A stretch of 8,890 nucleotides of DNA from Deltaproteobacteria bacterium (lineage in GTDB: Bacteria; Myxococcota_A; Polyangia; Palsa-1104; JAEUJZ01). Position numbers and translations under genes: made by a program. The notes under the pieces were generated by a model. The model saw nothing but the letters and a program-made list of their open reading frames with translations. It searched no databases and was not told the origin of the DNA. The stretch spans positions 1 to 8,890 of the forward strand of contig JAGNNG010000052.1 in the NCBI GenBank assembly GCA_017990795.1, in the 5' to 3' direction. This document shows, piece by piece, positions 6,316 through 8,890 of this stretch (position 1 is its first letter; every line of letters starts with the position of its first letter).

Positions 6316-8322
6316 CTAGACCCCTGGGTCGATCTTGATCCGCTTGCGCGAATCCTCTGGGGTCTTGATCACCGGCTTTTTCACCAGCGTCGGAGTCACC
6401 GGCTTGCCTGCGGTTTTAGTGCCTAGCTTGCCATCGTCCTTGCTGGTTGCGCCTTTGTCGTCGCTATTGACGGTGGGGCTGCTACCGCTGGGGTCTGCCA
6501 ACAGGCCGCCATCTCTGGCTTGCGTAGTCACCGGCGGCGGCGCCTCTCGGTCCTGCGACTGCGGCACCTGCTTGTCGCTACCACGAGCCGATTGAGACGG
6601 CGCGCTGGGTCCGCTGGCCAACCACAGCACCATCACCGCCAGCAGCAGCGTCAGCACGCCTCCGGTGGCGGCAAGCCTCACGTTAGAGCGAGGAACCACC
6701 CCGCAGAGCTGTAGCGCAAAGTCGCGCACCACTGGCCACTGAAGGTACGGCGGCAGCGCTCGCGCCGGCAGCGACATCTCCTGACCAGTCGCCCGAGACA
6801 ACGTACTGGCATAGTCACGCGGTCCGTTCTGATCCGAGGCCGGCACCCGCAGCACACTCAGCGGCATCGTCGGCCCCACCGTTCGAGGAGCCAGCGCCAC
6901 CGTCGAGCTTGTCGATGCGCCATTTTTTCCCGCCACCCGCGTCGGCTCTCCGGGCAGGTCCTTGGGCGGAGGTACCGTCAGTGGCGTGTGATCTTGCCGC
7001 TCAGCTGCCAGCAGCGCCTTCAGATCAGAGTCCGTCATCGAAATATTGGTCGGCGTATCCCCACTGTGCGGGCCCATCAGCCTCGATACTGCTGGCTGCT
7101 GCGCACTCGCCATCGGTCCGTACGCGGTGGGAGACGACGGCGTTGCCACCATCTCTGGCATCGGAGCCACCGCTGGCACCGTCAGACCTTGTAGCTCCGA
7201 CTCCGGCGGCGGCAGCAGAGGCCGCGTGAGGGGCTGCTCACCAGCGGAGCCGCCCTGCTGCAAGTGCGGCATCCGCGTGGGAGCATCTGCAGCCGGTGGC
7301 AGCGGCGTCACCGTTCGCGCCGTTTGCACTTGATTCTGCAGGTGGGGTGCTTGCGTCGGCGCCTCGGCGGCAATCTGCGTCTGCTGACCGATATCGCTAG
7401 CAGGCACCGCGCGCAGCACGGCACTGGGCATCCGCATCGAGGCCGCAACCGTCATGCCCAGCCCCGTCATCGCCCGTACAAAGTCGACCATGCGCGGAAA
7501 GCGATCGTCTTTGCGCTTGGACATCGCCCGCTCGATCGCGACCACCAGCGTCTCGGGAACCTCGGGGGCTAGCTGACGCAGCGGAACGGGCTGCTCATGC
7601 ACAACTTTGTAGAGCACGCCGACCAAGTTCTCGCCGTCAAATGGCAGCTGTCCGGTCAAGGCCAGATACATGATGACCGCCAGCGACCACTGATCGGCCC
7701 GCCCATCCAGCTGCGAGTTCTGCCCCAGCGCCGCCTCGGGCGACATAAACTGCGGCGTCCCCAAGATGGTCATGTCGCGCGTCATCTGCTGACCGGTGCG
7801 CCGAATCTTAGAGATCCCGAAGTCGACCACTTTGGCCACCTCCGTGACCATCTCTGCGACTTCATGACGGACCAGGAAGATATTTTGCGGCTTGATGTCG
7901 CGGTGGATGATGCCTTTGTCGTGGGCTGCATGCAGCGCGCTGCCAACCTGTCGCCCGATATCGAGCACCGCCTCTACCGGCAGGCGTCCGACGCGACACA
8001 GACGCGCGTACAGGTCCTCGCCCTCCAGCAGCTCCATGACGATAAACGGCGTGCCGTCTTCGTCCTTGTCAAAGTCGGTGACCTGGACAATGTGCGGGTG
8101 CCGCAGCGCCGACACCGTGCGCGCCTCGTCTTGAAAGCGCTTGTAAATATCGGCGTCGGCAGCCGTCTCGCGATGCAGGATCTTCAGCGCAAATAGCCCA
8201 CCAGTGCGGACATGGCGAGCGGCATAGACCGCACCCATTCCGCCACCTCCAAGGAGGCGTTCTACCTGATAGGTTCTGCCCAGGGTCCGACCGATCAGGT
8301 CTTCCCCCTGCTGCGCCGCCAT
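6316..8322 (-). CDS. Membrane-anchored eukaryotic-type Ser/Thr protein kinase
   Basis: A 668-residue kinase of the bacterial Pkn type. The N-terminal catalytic domain (about 18-285) has every key element: Gly-rich loop 'GGGGMGAV' (25-32), ATP-anchoring Lys47 ('ALK'), helix-C Glu66, catalytic loop 'HRDIKPQN' (140-147, Asp142), DFG (167-169), an activation segment rich in Thr ('TRDMTILGTPQFMSPE', 181-196) and the APE-like SPE. It is an RD kinase and is probably active and self-phosphorylating. A long Pro/Thr-rich linker (about 290-545) holds a near repeat (APTQAPHLQ 321-329, APTRMPHLQ 347-355) and a short helix-like 'DLKALLAAERQ' (433-443). One transmembrane helix (about 549-570) leads to a polar, lysine-rich extracytoplasmic tail of about 98 residues that has no sensor domain I recognise. 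The ATG at 8322 has GGAG seven bases upstream. Confidence 0.97.
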   Translation of the reverse strand: MAAQQGEDLIGRTLGRTYQVERLLGGGGMGAVYAARHVRTGGLFALKILHRETAADADIYKRFQDEARTVSALRHPHIVQVTDFDKDEDGTPFIVMELLEGEDLYARLCRVGRLPVEAVLDIGRQVGSALHAAHDKGIIHRDIKPQNIFLVRHEVAEMVTEVAKVVDFGISKIRRTGQQMTRDMTILGTPQFMSPEAALGQNSQLDGRADQWSLAVIMYLALTGQLPFDGENLVGVLYKVVHEQPVPLRQLAPEVPETLVVAIERAMSKRKDDRFPRMVDFVRAMTGLGMTVAASMRMPSAVLRAVPASDIGQQTQIAAEAPTQAPHLQNQVQTARTVTPLPPAADAPTRMPHLQQGGSAGEQPLTRPLLPPPESELQGLTVPAVAPMPEMVATPSSPTAYGPMASAQQPAVSRLMGPHSGDTPTNISMTDSDLKALLAAERQDHTPLTVPPPKDLPGEPTRVAGKNGASTSSTVALAPRTVGPTMPLSVLRVPASDQNGPRDYASTLSRATGQEMSLPARALPPYLQWPVVRDFALQLCGVVPRSNVRLAATGGVLTLLLAVMVLWLASGPSAPSQSARGSDKQVPQSQDREAPPPVTTQARDGGLLADPSGSSPTVNSDDKGATSKDDGKLGTKTAGKPVTPTLVKKPVIKTPEDSRKRIKIDPGV

Positions 8323-8364
8323 AGGTTCACTCCGGTCGCGAGGCTGACAAAGGCTCTCGAAACT

Positions 8365-8370
8365 ACTATA
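8365..8370 (-). promoter_or_regulatory. Candidate -10 element of the kinase operon
   Basis: TATAGT on the minus strand matches the sigma70 -10 consensus TATAAT at five of six positions and stands out in GC-rich DNA. It would start transcription near 8358, about 35 bases before the kinase ATG. No good -35 hexamer lies at 16-18 bp; the spacer holds a run of seven G (8382-8388). The promoter may therefore need an activator, for which the ACATCT repeats upstream are a candidate site. Confidence 0.35.
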
Positions 8371-8397
8371 TCTCAGAGGGCGGGGGGGCGACCAGAC

Positions 8398-8417
8398 ACA
8401 TCTACATCTAGAGATGT
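8398..8417. repeat. ACATCT direct repeat with inverted partner, upstream of the kinase promoter
   Basis: ACATCT occurs twice in tandem (8398-8403, 8404-8409). Two bases later the exact reverse complement AGATGT follows (8412-8417), so the second copy and AGATGT form a 6+2+6 palindrome. The group ends on the first base of the methyltransferase stop triplet as read on the plus strand and lies about 50 bp upstream of the start point predicted from TATAGT. That position suits an activator-binding site. It could equally be chance in a short spacer. Confidence 0.3.
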
Positions 8418-8890
8418 CAGCTACGTAGGACCCGACTTGCCACTAGCTGCGCCAGCTGATCGATCTGACCGATCTGCAATTGGGCCAGCCGAGCTTGCTT
8501 GGAGAGCGGCTGACCGGGGCTCGCTGCTTGCGCCCCCAGATCCAGCAGCAGACCGGGAATCTTGGTACCCAGCAAAGGGCGACTGAGGATCGCAGCATCG
8601 TCTACTAGGGCTTCTGGCAAGGCTTCTGCTGTGGCAGCCGATGGCACCTGCCCGCGTACGCGATAGCTGGGTGACAGTACGCCCAGGCGGCTTGTCTCAA
8701 AGCGGGACCAGTAATACTCGCTACGAACGTCAACAAAGCCTGCCTGAGTCAGCGCATCCGTGATGACCTGCGGCCACAGCGGCGCTTCGTTCTCACTGGT
8801 CGCATCGTGAGCCAGCATCCCCGCCAGCGGCGCGGGCTCAGCTGCTGCAAACACTCCGCCGGGACGCAGCAGCCGTCGCGCTTCTTGTAG
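8417..8890 (-). CDS. SAM-dependent methyltransferase, C-terminal part (5' end outside window)
   Basis: The reading frame stays open to the right edge, giving 157 visible residues. The first of them, 'EARRLLRPGGVFAAAEP' (about residues 3-19), is the typical post-motif region of class I methyltransferases of the Methyltransf_11/ubiE-like type, where the 'LRPGG' turn precedes strand 5. 'VITDALTQAGFVDVRSE' further on fits the family's 'L..AGF..V' strand. A GTG inside this motif could be taken for a start, but the conserved residues before it show the gene is longer. The SAM-binding motif I is outside the window. After the methyltransferase core there is a tail of about 80 residues, rich in Leu, Ala and Gln, that I do not recognise. 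The substrate cannot be inferred. The stop lies 94 bp before the kinase gene. Confidence 0.7.
   Translation of the reverse strand, partial: LQEARRLLRPGGVFAAAEPAPLAGMLAHDATSENEAPLWPQVITDALTQAGFVDVRSEYYWSRFETSRLGVLSPSYRVRGQVPSAATAEALPEALVDDAAILSRPLLGTKIPGLLLDLGAQAASPGQPLSKQARLAQLQIGQIDQLAQLVASRVLRS

Noticed and set aside
7597..8196. Plus-strand open frame of 199 codons inside the kinase gene
   Set aside because: It is antisense to the invariant catalytic motifs of the kinase. The His/Arg/Gln-rich translation is typical of an opposite-strand shadow.

Overview
The window is a compact, GC-rich bacterial chromosome segment with ten protein genes, all on the minus strand, so transcription runs from the right end to the left. 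Several features suggest a myxobacterium-like organism (Myxococcota or a related deltaproteobacterial lineage): a eukaryotic-type Ser/Thr kinase with a transmembrane segment, a TPR plus PEGA-like membrane protein directly behind it, two Cys-rich cell-envelope proteins (one with 'DAG/DGG' tails), and a short Wza-like polysaccharide exporter. This assignment is an inference from gene style; no rRNA or other phylogenetic marker has been compared.

Right part (8890 to 4841): the C-terminal part of a SAM-dependent methyltransferase enters from the right edge. After a 94 bp gap with a candidate promoter come three tightly joined genes. These are a 668-residue Ser/Thr protein kinase, a secreted or membrane TPR/PEGA-like protein whose GTG start directly follows the kinase stop, and a 179-residue Cys-rich lipoprotein whose ATG overlaps the preceding stop (TGATG). 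The lipoprotein resembles the degenerate cytochrome-like (C...CH, WI.QGA) lipoproteins of this group. The three probably form one signalling or envelope unit, and they are the best candidate for an undescribed system here.

Middle part (4840 to 2592): a 136 bp gap with an AT-rich inverted repeat precedes a FadR-type GntR regulator. Behind it follow a membrane-anchored protein with 15 cysteines (14 of them outside the possible lipidation site) and rsmG, the 16S rRNA m7G527 methyltransferase. These three are closely spaced and probably co-transcribed, ending in a short intrinsic terminator-like palindrome.

Left part (2591 to 1): ftsZ stands alone behind a plausible sigma70-type promoter, with neither ftsA nor ftsQ beside it. 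It is followed by a hairpin without a U-tract. Then comes a two-gene start of an exopolysaccharide cluster: a short outer-membrane polysaccharide export (OPX) lipoprotein and the N-terminus of a probable WecG/TagA/CpsF glycosyltransferase that runs off the left edge. No RNA genes, mobile elements, CRISPR arrays or plus-strand genes could be supported, and no gene-free stretch exceeds about 260 bp.
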